NCBI GenBank assembly: GCA_001465935.1
Contig: LNKV01000010.1
Location: forward strand, 372,001-436,000
Source of the DNA: Clarireedia homoeocarpa
Lineage: Eukaryota; Ascomycota; Leotiomycetes; Helotiales; Rutstroemiaceae
Length of the DNA: 64,000 bases
Reading direction: 5' to 3'
Position 1 is the first letter of the stretch, and each line of letters begins with the position of its first letter. Positions 9,424 through 21,828 of the stretch are shown one piece after another. The notes beneath the pieces are model-generated. The model was not told the origin of the DNA. It saw nothing but the letters and a program-made list of their open reading frames with translations, and did not search any database. The position numbers and the translations under genes are program-made.

Positions 9424-12400
9424 CTAACGATACTCTCGAGTGTATATACGTTCCCGATAGGGAGCTTCAAACTGCGGCAGAGGGTACAGCTCTTCGTAAT
9501 TATGAGCACGCCGAGGAATATGCTCATCTGCGCGAATAGGCTCATACGCAAATCGTCTTTGGTCGGCCCGGAAAGAAAGAATCCATTGGAGTATATTCCC
9601 CAGCTCGCCAGTCCACAACAGACCCAAACAGATGACAACCACTGTAACAGGGATAGCAACGGCCCAGTATATCCATTGACCGAAATCCATATTCCGCACA
9701 TCGTTTGTGTTCATGCCGAAGATGCTGGCTACGGCGCTTAGGGGGAGGAAAATAATTGTGACGATGGTAAATGCATAGATGGCTTGCTCCTGGCGATCCT
9801 TGGTTGTATCTATTTTATTGCGGTTCTGTTGATGTGTTAGTTATATAGGTATGGTCAATAGGATAGAGCGAGCTGGAAGAAGGTCGTACTTACAATTCCT
9901 TCGGCTTGTGAGACCTGGAAATCAAAGTCCATGAAATTGATATCATGAGAATAAATAAGCATAGTGCATTCCTGTAGCAACAAATGCCGATATCCTCCGG
10001 CGTCAGTTGACTTAAGTTTGAAATTGGTGGGAGGATCCATAATGTACGCCGGCTCTTGCTTCATCGTGTCATAATAATCCCTCCTGTAAGAAGGATGAAC
10101 ACGTGAATCTTCCGCTCCTGTGGTTCTTGAGAGGTATCTAGTCCTACTTGTATGGGTAGGGTCGTAAGCCGGAATTTGAGGCTCATCGGACCTGTGGTTT
10201 GGAGATCTAGAAGATTTAGTGCTATTGTGTTCTTTTAATTTATTGAAAATGCTCCTCTGGCTGTCAATAATCTTGCGAATGATTGATATTTCATGTTTGA
10301 GCTGCATAAGTCGCTTCTCGTGCGACCTATTCGAAGGTTTCATGACAATATCCGCTTCCTAGTGTACTCTGTGAGTCAGCTTGTCGAGCTAGTATAATTA
10401 TACCTTCCATTTGTATAAGAATATTAAATACAGGACTTACAATTGAATCTATATATGATGAGTAGGTCTTGGTTATGTCTGGATGGCCGGGTGTAATGCT
10501 TTGCAGCAGCTTCAGACTCATTAGAGACACGAGCTCCAGGGGCAAGACCACAGAACTTTCTAAGAGATTTCTCTTGGAAAGAGACTGGATCATGGTTTTG
10601 AATCCTCGATTTAACAATTTTTGTGCAGAGGAGATGAAATCGTCGCTCCTGTGGTGATTCTCCTTGCTGAGATATATAAATCCCATCAGAAGGTGGAGCC
10701 ACGCTTGTAGAAACTCATCGGGCGCCTTAATGCGTGTATGGTCGGATGCTTTGGCGTGAGAGAGCAAATCACTCCAAGCGATTAACCCTACTGCAAATGG
10801 TTTGAGCGAATCAAGAACATGTTTAAGAAATCGGCTTGGAAGCGGTTCAAAATCCCACGTCTCTGTATTGCCATCACTTGACCTGCTTTTAAGTTTGCCC
10901 TGTTTGTAGCTGTCAAAGGGAGTTCATGATTTTCTCAGGTTCATGCAACTCACGCGAACAATCCGGTGTACTGCTCCCCAGAATTTCATTGCAGTCGGCG
11001 TCTTGCTAGTCATAGGTAAAAAGAATTGGAACACGGAATCAACAGTGTTGAAGATATCGATGAGGTCTTCATGGGCCTTTAGTTTTTCGCTCGGTGTATC
11101 GGAATTTAGCAATTCTTTTCCTTCGTTCTCAAGCATAGAGCGTACATCTATCCGAAGCAAACTTGAGCAAGCTTTGTATGCCCTGCTATCCGTGAAGCTT
11201 GTTTGATGAAGCAAGAAATCCTCAACTTTTTCCATATGGTCCTCTAACGTGACTTCATCTATCGAGTTATTAGGTCGCGCAACGCCATCCAAGCGAGTTA
11301 ACATCGAAAGCTTAGTGACTTCAGTGTTTTGATTGGACTCTTTTGGAGTTTGAGCGTTCCTTGGAGGCGATTTTCTGTGTTGGTCTGTGGGTGTACCACT
11401 CTCTTTGTGAGATGACTGGAGTTTGGCGGAGTTTGATTTATCCTTATCGGCCTCGGATTTCTCTCGTTCAGTAGGATGGAGAGAGCGAGATTTTGGAGCG
11501 TTAACGATGTTGCTAACATTGTGGTTAGTAAGAAGCTTGTCTCTCTATATGGAATCGCCAAACCTTAACTGCAAATCAAGTGTTATCCTGTTATTTATGC
11601 GGTGAGGTAAGTGCATAATCTTGGGCCAATCTTCAGGGGTGACTTGGCGTTTGTGCCAGAAAAATGCTAAACGACATGGCCAGAAATCTCGAAAGTGTGA
11701 TATGAAATCCTAATCAGTAATATAGTCAGCAGATGAGGCCAGAGTCCATAGAATAGACGCCAACTATCACAACTCACAAACCAAGTCTGGCACTCCTCCA
11801 CGGGGATAGACCACATCACATTGCCCCGGTAGCGCACAGATAAGTTTACTTTTGGACCAGAGGTTGCTAGTTGCGCACTTGTTAAGAAATTCCTAGTGAT
11901 AAATTCACTACAAAGGGCATCCTCTGGCATTCGACTGTACGTGAGGAGTAGAGCTATTGCATAAGTCAGTATATGTTCAAGGACAGCGAGGAAAATATGA
12001 AATAGCTGGAGTTTACAATTATCAAGTATAATGCACCATAATTGTGCAATATGAAAGCAATGATTCTGTGCGCCTTCTTGAGTTTGGCAGACAGCCTGCT
12101 GCATATCCCGCTGGTATGTAGCTCCAGAGTACTTGGCCTGCATTAAGGTCTGAATTGGAAACGCAGAAGGTCGGTCCGCGGAGAGTAGACCAGAATATGG
12201 CTCGAGGGTAAAATAAGGAAGGCAAATCCAAGTAAGGCTGCGTGGGGTAATTGTTTGATCTGTACTTGAAGTAGGCAATACTGATTGGATACATCCCGGC
12301 TCCATGTGTTGCACGGCTCGCCCGTTGGGGATTTGAATTCGTCTTATAAACCGACGGCGAACTTGGGTAATTAAATTCCTAATGCTCTCTCTATCCATAT

Positions 12401-13363
12401 CTGAGAGGCTCGGAACGCGCAATGCCTCTGTCTGGATTTCTAGTCAGTTGATATTCTAACTCGGATCCGGAGTGACTTACCGAGAAATCATCGAATTCCA
12501 TCGAGTTGCGTGTGAAATGTCTGTCGAATTCGTTAATTATCAACTGTTATGTAGAGGTATTACGACATGGGTTTATACATCCACCGATATAAAGATCCTT
12601 GCTTTATATGATTGCCGTTCACAATAGTGAGGTCAGCAGTATGAGGGCCATTCAAGAATCCTTCACCAGAATAGCAAGAGTTCACTATGTGAAAAATCTT
12701 GGTGAATCGGTCCTCTTTTGGAATGACCGGCTCCTCCTCTCTCTCTGTCAAAGAACTATTTTCTGCTTCTTTACTCCCTTGGCCAGAAAATCCTCCATCG
12801 GCGCTGCGGGAAGGTGTGAACGAATAGACGACGGTAAATTTATCGTCACCATCTGAATCATCATCGATTTCATTTGAAAGTTTGTATAATCCCAGATCCT
12901 CTTGGGACTCATTGTCGGATGACGAGGAATCAGAGTGATAATGACTCGGACGTTCATCTACGTCAAAAGACTCAACACTACGTACCTCCCTAGATCTCCT
13001 AGAACTTCTAACTCTTGGTCTTGATGCCTTTCTGATATCATCAAATGGCTCTCTAGGATTGGGAGCGGGTGTTTGCTGCACTGGCTGTTGGCCATATGCC
13101 ATATAAGGCATGAATATCGGGACTGGGGGCGGTGGATAATATGGGCTGAAGCCACGTGTTGCTGCATCGTATGGTCTCTAGATAGGAGCGTTATGTTCCG
13201 ATTCATATTTTCGAAATGCTAGAGCAAAAATAAAAATACATACATATGTGCCTGTCGGTTGTTGCCCGCGATGAGGTAAAATGGAGTCAGATGGGAGGTA
13301 GACTGGCAACGTTTCCTGACGCCGAGGTGGGGGCGGTGGAGGCGATAGATCACGTTCCGTCAT
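9424..13363 (-). CDS. Large fungal-specific protein with C-terminal CorA-like Mg2+ transporter-type membrane domain
   Basis: Ten exons (13363-13244, 13177-12579, 12520-12481, 12431-12017, 11953-11778, 11709-11564, 11512-10954, 10899-10441, 10358-9894, 9825-9424) give 1,126 residues with all phases matching. The N-terminus is Pro-rich and disordered (PPPPPPRR, then Ser/Asp-rich stretches). A conserved fungal region follows, including TEALRVPSLSDMDRES, TWICLPYFTLEPYSG and HCFHIAQLWCIILDN. A low-complexity Lys/Ser linker and a helical region come next. The C-terminus has two membrane segments (YAFTIVTIIFLPLSAVAS and WIYWAVAIPVTVVVICLG) separated by FGMNTNDVRN, matching the CorA GMN motif. CorA proteins conduct Mg2+, but transport by this fungal branch is inference; the long N-terminal part suggests a regulatory or sensing role. 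Confidence 0.88.
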
Positions 13364-16141
13364 ATTGAATTCGAAATTCCTTTACAATTGAACAGGAAGA
13401 GGAACTTTCGGGGGAATGGAATGAACATTACTCAAGGTGAGCTAAGCTTTAATATTGTTCGGATAAAATCGATGCCTATTCTCTGTTCTCGTCGCTTATC
13501 TGCACAGCGTTTCCAGCTGGCAGATGTGGCTTGCAGGGCTTGCAGTGAGATCCAATCAGCATCGCGGAAGCTCAACAGCTTCATATAATTGGCTATCGCA
13601 GTTCGAGCTTTTTGCAAAATCTAAAGAAAAGCGGGAGATGCGAAACTTGGAATAAAAGAAATTTTCGATTGGAAGTGTGCATTGGGTATCACTACCTTTC
13701 GGGACTCCGAGGCATGTTCGGCTGTTGATCCAATGTGTTTTCAAGGGATAAATCTGGGTGACATTTATGATGGCGATATGGCTGCGTGCATGTCGCTATC
13801 CTCATGATGTTTGAGAATGTGGAAAAGCTTTTGGAGGTGTCTGTTCGTAAGGAGCTTACATGCAAATCCCTGGTTTGATGTAGTCTGATGGGCACTTATT
13901 GATGCTCATTTTCCCAATTGATGATTTTATCAAGTACGCATTCGATACGGTACTATTGGATGTATAAAAATGCATACGAGGGCTGAATTACTTTAGCTAC
14001 GGGTGATTCAGCCTCTTCTTTGTATATGCTTGCCTTTGGTTTGAAGTGTCGCGCATCAGTGGGGCCGAGTGGGGAGCGTCTAACCTAGCGCACAACCTCT
14101 AAATCCATCCCCCTTGTTTAAAGCATTGAAGAGCAAAAGGGAAGTATTGTAAAAGGGAGACAGATGTGCCGTCAAGGTGCACGGTGAACACACTACTATA
14201 GCAGCTTTACTAGGAAGAGAACAAAGTAAGAGAGAAGAGGATATCGATTGTGAGTAGCTAAACTACTACTACAATATCCTGGAACGGAATAACAAAAAAA
14301 CCGATATAGGTTCAGCCTCACTACAGTATATACTTCGTATGTGCCATACAACTATCTTACTTCCTAACACAGAGCTTTCTCTTGTAGTAGTTATCTCGGA
14401 ATATACTCCTATGTTGAAAGTCCTTTCTCTGTTATACTGTTCACCTTCCTAGAAGCTAGTCATCTCCTCACCAAGCTAGATAGTCTATCTACTTGGTCCA
14501 TCCTGTAGTTTTCTTTGGGAGTTTATTGCCAAGCCGAGTCTTTACGATTAAGACAAAGTGCCGATATTCAGGAACCTTTGTGCTTTGCAATTTCATACAG
14601 TACTACAGTACAGTGTGATACCTACCGAGTCGAAGCTTCCTTTCGATAGCTTGCAGGTGAACAAAAGTACGTTAACGGAGCAGGAAGATAAATAAATAGC
14701 CAGTGACTGTCCACAATTTGGTGAACGTCTTTTGTTTTCGCTACGGTACTACCCTATGGACTACATGTGGCCACATCGAGATGTGTCGGGTGCTTACGCG
14801 CATCTGGCCTCACAATCACTTGCTTCGTAGGTATAGGTGCGAGAGAAAGGTGCGAGAGAAAGGTGCGAGAGAAAAGGGTAAGTGCGTCTAACTTGATTGA
14901 TACTGTAGTCGTCGAAACAAGACAATTTTAGCGTTTCCGTGAGACAAATTTAACCTTAACCTTACAGGCGAAGCACAAGCTCCCGGTTGCTTACTGTAGG
15001 CCCACACCATGCCCCGCCCGGCTTCAACTTAAACAAGACAACGTTCAAGTAAAAATGCCATTGAGCGACAGTAGCTAAATTATCGACTGTTAAAAGTTCA
15101 TGCACTATCTATTATTGAGCAATACGATGGGTAGTAGTTTGCGATACAAGCATCCACATGACCTTCAAAGAATGCTTTTCATGGTCCGATGAGAATCAAC
15201 CGGATGCAAAATCTAAGCTGTGGGTGGAATTTTATCGATTTCAGATAATCGTATCTACCCATTTCGTCTGATCTGGAATCCGGGCGCTCAGAAACGATCC
15301 AAATCTCGAGGTAGAAGAGCAGATTATTTGTCGACAGACAAGCAAGAGAATTGTTTTTATACAAGATTCTACTTTTTGGTCGACAAGTATTTGTTTTCTA
15401 ACTGCAGTCGAAGCTAAACCATTGAGAAGTATCGGAATTATACAACCATGCGCCGCCATATAGCTCGCTACCGTTAAATCATATACAACTAATCATCTCA
15501 CTTCTACCACCTGGCTCCCGAATCTACTTTATAATGCACGATTATACTACCACAGAACATCTGTTTCATGCAATTCATGCATATTGAATACATTTCGCAT
15601 GCAGTGCTACAGTGCTAACATGGGGGCGCAGCTTATGTCACTGGTGGCTTATCAAATGTCCAGACGCAGTTTCTAAAGTGTGCTGAAGTAGCGACTGGCT
15701 CGTATTGGCCCACTTTGTAAGAGTCACAGCCCCTAATCAGCCAATATTTTCTGCACTGTAGAGGCTGGTGTGGGCTGTAGAGGCTGGTGTCGGAACATCC
15801 TGAGCTACCATTTCGAGGCTGAAGCTGGAAACCACGTCTTTCTTTTTCTTGTTTCTCCCGACCTCGGTTCATGTAGAGATAAAGATAGTTTTTAGGGACG
15901 TTTCCCTCCTTTTTTCCTATCGATAGCCTTCTTTATTGTGTCGATTTTTACGATAGAAACACGGAGATAGATCTTCATTTTACTAAATCTCGTTTCACCT
16001 AAATTTACTTCGATTTCACAATTGTGCTCACCAGTGGCCCCCAAAACCCGGAGCGTATTTATCCGCCCGGGAAAAAAAGAGACAGCGCGAACAGCAACCC
16101 TTTTTCATACTCTCGAACACATACTCGAATTATTTCGCATT
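13364..16141. other. Long AT-rich gene-poor stretch upstream of the NLR
   Basis: No gene, RNA or recognisable transposon protein is seen in these 2.8 kb, only short unrelated frames. It contains a 13-bp tandem repeat (GGTGCGAGAGAAA, three exact copies, 14836-14874). An in-frame ATG at 16022 lies upstream of the NLR start but codes for sequence unlike the family. Confidence 0.5.
14836..14874. repeat. 13-bp tandem repeat, three copies
   Basis: GGTGCGAGAGAAA occurs three times in exact head-to-tail array in a gene-free region. Confidence 0.9.
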
Positions 16142-19100
16142 ATGGCGCAAACAACAGAGCCCATAAAATTAACTCATAACGAATACACTGTGGGATGGGT
16201 CTGTGCCCTGCCAAAGGAACAAACTGCGGCGACAGCTATGCTAGATCTGAAGCATGCTGATCTTCCAAAGCCATCGAATGACTCTAACACGTATACCTTG
16301 GGATCGATCGGCAAGCATAACATCGTTATAGCATGTCTACCGAAAGGTGATATTGGTACCAACCCAGCAGCGACTGTCGCTATCCAGATGGTGCGCACGT
16401 TTCCGTCTATCAAGATTGGCCTCATGGTTGGCATTGGTGGGGGTATTCCGTCCTCCAAGGTTCGACTTGGCGATGTTGTGGTTAGCGCACCGGTCGGCGA
16501 GTTTGGTGGTGTAGTTCAATGGGATCTCGGCAAGGCACAAGAGGGCGGAAAATTCAAGCGGACTGGAGCACTGAACAAACCACCTACATCACTGAGAACA
16601 GCTTTGAGTAAACTGGAGACAGAGCATGAAATTAATGGCTCCAAGATACCAGAGTATCTTGAGGAGCTCAAACAAAAACACCCGAGATTAGTGTCAAAAT
16701 ACTTAAGGTCTGATTCGCTTACAGATGTGTTGTTTCGATCGGAGTGTATCCATGTCGACGTTGAACTAGATGCCGAGGAGGATGAAGATGAAGACGAGGC
16801 AGGAGGGAGCTGCCGATCTTGCGACAGGGACCAGATTGTGAAAAGAAAACCTCGAGATATGTGTATACACTACGGCTTGATTGCATCCGGGAACCAAGTC
16901 ATCAAGGATGCTATCCTCAGAAACAAACTCAAAGCAGATCTTGGTGAGAATGTTCTCTGTGTCGAAATGGAAGCTGCGGGGCTTATGAATAACTTCCCAT
17001 GCATCGTTATCCGAGGAATTTGCGATTATGCAGACTCGCATAAGAACAAAAATTGGCAAGAGCATGCTGCAGCTGTGGCAGCAGCGTTTGCAAAGGAACT
17101 TTTGGGATATGTACAGCCAGATGATGTTAATGGAGAGAAGTCTGCGAAGGACATACTGGGTCACAGTCAGTTCATAAATTAACCCCGTCGCTATAGTAGC
17201 AAGCTTCTAATTAATTCTATTATTCGCTATAAGTTCAATCTATAAGGTCCGATACCAAATGTATGAAGTCTATGCTAGATAAAACGGAAGACAGCAAGAT
17301 ACTCGACTGGCTTACGCCAATCAACTATGGCTCCCAACAAAACGATATTATCAATCGACGGGCGCCAGAGACTGGCAAATGGCTGCTAGACTCGATAGAA
17401 TTCTTAGAATGGATCAACAGTGATGGGAAGACTTTATTTTGTCCAGGGATTCCAGGGGCTGGTAAAACAACGATGACCTCAATTGTGGTAGCAGAGCTCA
17501 ATACTCGCTACAATGACGAGAACATCGGGATTGCGTACATTTATTTCAACTTCCGAGAAGATGGCTCTCAAAAGCTTGACTCCTTGCTCGCAAGTCTACT
17601 AAAACAACTAGCACAGACTCGTTCAACTCTACCAGATCCAATTAAGAATCTTCACAATCGACGCAATACTAAAAACGAACGACCATCCCTCAATGACATT
17701 AAAGTATGCCTCCAAAATATCGTAATGCTGTATTCTCGAGTCTTCATTCTTGTCGATGCACTTGATGAATGTAAAGCATCTGAAAACTGCCGCTCAGCAT
17801 TTATATCAGAGATCTTCGGACTGCAGGATAAGTCCAAGATAAATCTCTTCGCTACGTCGAGGTTTATTCCAGAAATTACCGATCTTTTCGATGAAAGCAT
17901 AACATTGGAAGTCCGCGCCAGCGATGAAGATATTCGAAGATATCTACGTGGCCATATTGGCATATTACCATCCTTCGTAAAACATAATCCTAAACTGCCA
18001 AATGAGATCGAGACGGCTGAAGTCGAGACCAGCATCATTAAAGCCGTAGATGGAATGTATGTACATCGATCCTAGAAGCATTATCTTAATCCTTCTGAAG
18101 TTCTGACCCCTTCTAGGTTCTTGCTCGCGAAATTACACCTTGACTCTTTGAAAGGGGCAAAGTCGAAAAAAGTTCTTCGTACCGCACTTAGTCAGTTAGC
18201 AACTGGAATTGATGCATACGGGGTTGCTTATGACGATGCAATGAAACGAATCAAATATCAGGGACCTAGGGAGGAGGAACTTGCTAAAGAGGCTTTATCA
18301 TGGATTGTTCATGCAACAAGGCCACTCTCAGTATCAGAACTTCAAACTGCTATCGCAATTGAAGTTGGCAAAGCAGAACTTGACAAGGAAAATATCACCC
18401 CAATTCAAGACATAATATCCGTATGTGCTGGGTTAGTCATAATCGATGAGAAAAGTGAGATTATTCGATTAGTCCACTATACAACACAAGAATATTTCCA
18501 GAAAAACCACGCGCAGTGGTTTCCAGATGCTGTTATCGATATTACGAAATCTTGTGTTACATATCTCTCCTTAGACGTGTTTGGTAGTGGGCCCTGTTCA
18601 GTTAGCGATGAGTTGAATGAGCGGCTGAAGTCGAATCCGCTTTATGATTACGCCTCACGTAATTGGGGACATCATGCTCGAACAGCTTCCGTGTTGATCG
18701 CTGAAGTCATTAGCTTCCTCGAGAGAAATACTCATGTTGAGGCATCGAGCGAGCCAATAATACTCCGATTCTACGGTTTCTACTATCAACCTAATTCAAT
18801 AATGACTGGCCTACATTTAGTATTATACTTTGAAATCTACGAGGTGATGGAGGTCCTAGTTAGTAGCAACAGGCCATATAAAAAGAATCCTGATCCAAAA
18901 GATTGGCAGGGTAAAACACCACTCATGATAGCTGTTGATGAGAAGCATGAGGCTATTGTTAAGTTGCTACTTGAAAACGGAGCTTCTGTTGATGCAAAAG
19001 ACTCAAGATGTCAAACATCACTGATCGTAGCTGTCAGAAATAGACATGAGGCTATGGTTAGGTTGCTTCTTGAAAACAGAGCTTCAATTGATGCAAAAGA

Positions 19101-20178
19101 CATTAACGGTCAAACACCACTGATACTAGCTGTCAATAATGAACATAAGGCGATAGTTAGGTTACTTCTTGAAAACGGAGCTTCCATTGATGCAAAAGAC
19201 GTTAACGGTCAAACACCACTGATGCTGGCTGTCAATAATAAATATAAGGCGATAGTTAGGTTGCTTCTTGAAAACGGAGCTTCCATTGATGCAAAAGACG
19301 TTAACGGTCAAACACCACTGATGCTGGCTGTCAACAATAAACATGAGGCGATAGTTAGGTTGCTTCTTGAAAACGGAGCTTCCACTGATGCAAAAGACTT
19401 TGAATGTCAAACACCACTGATCCTAGCTGTCAATAATAGACATGAGGCGATAGTTAGGTTGCTTCTTGAAAACGGAGCTTCCACTGATGCAAAAGACTTT
19501 GAATGTCAAACACCACTGATCCTAGCTGTCAAAAATAGACATGAGGCGATGGTTAGGTTGCCTCTTGAGACAGTAGCTAATACCGAACAACAGGATCTAT
19601 TCCGGAGAACACCATTAGCACAAGCTATTGCGGCGGTAGAGGAGCAGATAGTCAAAATACTACTTGAGAAAGGGGCTAATATTGAAGCAAAGGATATTAG
19701 CAATAGAACACCGTTATCGTGGGCTGCTTGGGGCGGAAAGGAGGAAGTAGTCAAAATGCTACTTGAGAAAGGGGCCAATGTTGAAGCAAAGGATACCAGC
19801 AATAGAACACCGTTATCGTGGGCTGCTTGGGGCGGAAAGGAGGAAGTAGTCAAAATGCTACTTGAGAAAGGGGCCAATGTTGAAGCAAAGGATACCAGCA
19901 ATAGAACACCGTTATCGTGGGCTGCTGAGAGAAGGGAGAATATATGCAAAATTGTACTCGGAGCAAAGGCAAAAGGGGACAACGACAGCAACTCCATAAT
20001 ATCATTAAAGGCTGATGGGGAAGAATTCAAAAGGATACTTTATTTATTAAAGAGTGTGGCTGATGAGAAAAAACTCAAAAGAACCGTTAATCTAAAGAGG
20101 GAGGCTGATATCGAGACAGAGGATGATCTGGCCAATCGTGTTACGAAAAGACTTAAGGGAGCAATTGAATTATCATGA
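16142..20178 (+). CDS. NOD-like receptor: nucleoside phosphorylase-like - NACHT - ankyrin repeats
   Basis: Three exons (16142-17165, 17234-18056, 18117-20178) encode 1,302 residues. Residues about 14-330 form a PNP/UDP-phosphorylase-like domain (YTVGWVCALPKEQTA, GLMVGIGGGIPS, VEMEAAGLMNNFPC, RGICDYADSHKN) interrupted by an acidic EEDEDEDE insert. The NACHT domain has a P-loop (GIPGAGKTT) and Walker B (VFILVDALDEC). The C-terminus has eleven 33-residue ankyrin repeats (about residues 875-1230). Such proteins belong to the fungal NLR repertoire implicated in non-self recognition and heterokaryon incompatibility; that role is family knowledge. Intron 1 (68 nt) falls between the PNP and NACHT domains and uses GTCAGT as donor; an overlapping weaker donor 6 nt upstream is possible. 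ATG 16142 was chosen over 16022 because homology starts right after it. Confidence 0.92.
18895..19965 (+). repeat. Ankyrin-coding 99-bp tandem repeats with very high internal identity
   Basis: Eleven 33-codon units run head to tail in the NLR gene. 19698-19796 and 19797-19895 are exact 99-bp duplicates. Units in 19140-19560 differ from each other by only a few bases. Two sub-families (ENGAS..DAKD type and EKGAN..EAKD type) abut near 19560-19620 through a divergent unit. Confidence 0.9.
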
Positions 20179-21828
20179 GAGGCAATGATAATATAATTTA
20201 AACTATGATTTCACTCCGTCTCATTCTATCAAGTCGCAAGCACCATATACCAGCCGACGCAGCAAAGTTACTAAGTGCCATTACCTTGGATCTCATCCCA
20301 AAACACAAGGCCTCGACCGAGTATCGCCCCTGCAGCGGTGGGGAGCCTACGCTGAAAATTTCATCGAAAAAGAATATCATGACAACTACCGCTGCACCAC
20401 TGCTCTTGCCACCTGTATCCGTGTTGATTGAAACTTCAAGACGAGGATGAACGGGAGAATTATTGGAAGCTGGTGGAGAGGGATGCTTTAAAAATATGGT
20501 TCAGGTTGGTAAGAGAGGTGTTAGTTGCCGTAAGAGAAGACGGTGGGGACGGCAAGGCGGGCAATAGTTTGGAGGCTACCAAGGATTCCCAAGATTTCCA
20601 AGGTAACAAGAGTAGTTTCGTATGCTTGCTGCAAGATCATGTGGATCTAGTAAGGTATTAGCTGCGGTATATCATCTCAGAATTGGCGACGCTGGTCATG
20701 ATTGAGAAGTGCTTGGTTAAAGTTCTGGTTAATTTAGACACAGTACAGTGTATTTGGGATACAGGACATCTCAAGGGCGAGGTGGAAGTAAGTGCAGTGC
20801 TTGGTTTGGACCAGAAAAGGATAGGGGGCACCGAGATATCTAGGATGCTTGCTTTTTGTAAATAATTTGATTAAATTATAATTTATTGATAACTTCCCTT
20901 CAAATTTATAGCAATTGTAGTCGCTATGATTTAGTATGTTGACATGGAGTTGTGGTAAATAGTGCTCCGTAAGGGGAAATACCGTAGTTAGGAACCACTC
21001 CTGTAGTGCTTCTGTAGCCCGTACAGGATTGATCCATCTTATTCGACACAAACATATCGACATATATAACTATATGAATGTTATGCACGATTCTGAATTA
21101 GTAGCTAATGGCAGGCGAAGCAAGCATAATGATGTTGTATTATCATCTAGTCGTTACATAATACGCAATGTGGAACGTGCCGCACAATCGCTTCAGATCT
21201 GCAACTTTTATACAACAAACTACAACTATATGTATATATTTATTTATATTTGAAATAGTTTTAAACAAAAAGGAAAGGAGGTCCAAGATGTTATATATAC
21301 GTGGCATAAGGACAAAAAACTCGGAAAACTCAAAAGTATAAAGAATAACAAGAATATTATTGGGTCAGCACTATTGTAGCGAATGTCGTGAATGTCTAGT
21401 CACTTCCTATATCCCTGACTTTAAAATCTCAGAGTTATATGTCCAGCAGATAAACGCTTCAAATACCGAAGATGGTTGTCGGTGTTGAACAGGCCATTGT
21501 GGTGCTGTGAAATATAAGCCGTAATTTTCACTTCTCTAGAAGTGGCGTCACTTTTGGAGTTCTTACAGGTGCGGTGGTAAACGAAGTTCCAGACACGCGC
21601 AAACAACGCTGAGATAGAGAGTAGGCCCAATAGAGAGAACAGCCTCACACTATGAGTCACACAGCAGAATACTTATGTGAGAAAACTTCCATTAACTCGT
21701 TAGTTGTTTCTAGCGATAATCACATAGCATCAGGCAACATCCAAATCGAATTTTAATCTCAAAAAGTTTGACGTGGACAGCTTGTCGTACACGTCCCAAC
21801 CCCTCATAGTTCCACACACAACAGCAAG
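20179..21828. other. Spacer between NLR and RING pseudogene, containing a 62-bp mobile-element copy
   Basis: No gene supported here. Two short frames directly downstream of the NLR stop (20205-20450, 20428-20661) have no recognisable similarity. The 62-bp inverted-repeat element sits at 21506-21567. Confidence 0.45.
21506..21567. mobile_element. 62-bp miniature inverted-repeat element, copy A
   Basis: The element starts TGTGAAATATAAGCCG and ends TCTTACA, and is flanked on both sides by GGTGC (21501-21505 and 21568-21572), a 5-bp target duplication. It contains a perfect 7-bp inner palindrome (CACTTCT-CT-AGAAGTG, 21529-21544). 56 of 62 positions match copy B at 49417-49478. It is too short to code for anything and must have been moved by another element's machinery, if mobile at all. 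Confidence 0.7.

Noticed and set aside
19506..20030. 174-codon minus-strand frame with three near-identical repeats
   Set aside because: Antisense shadow of the ankyrin repeats; the periodicity comes from the 99-bp coding unit.
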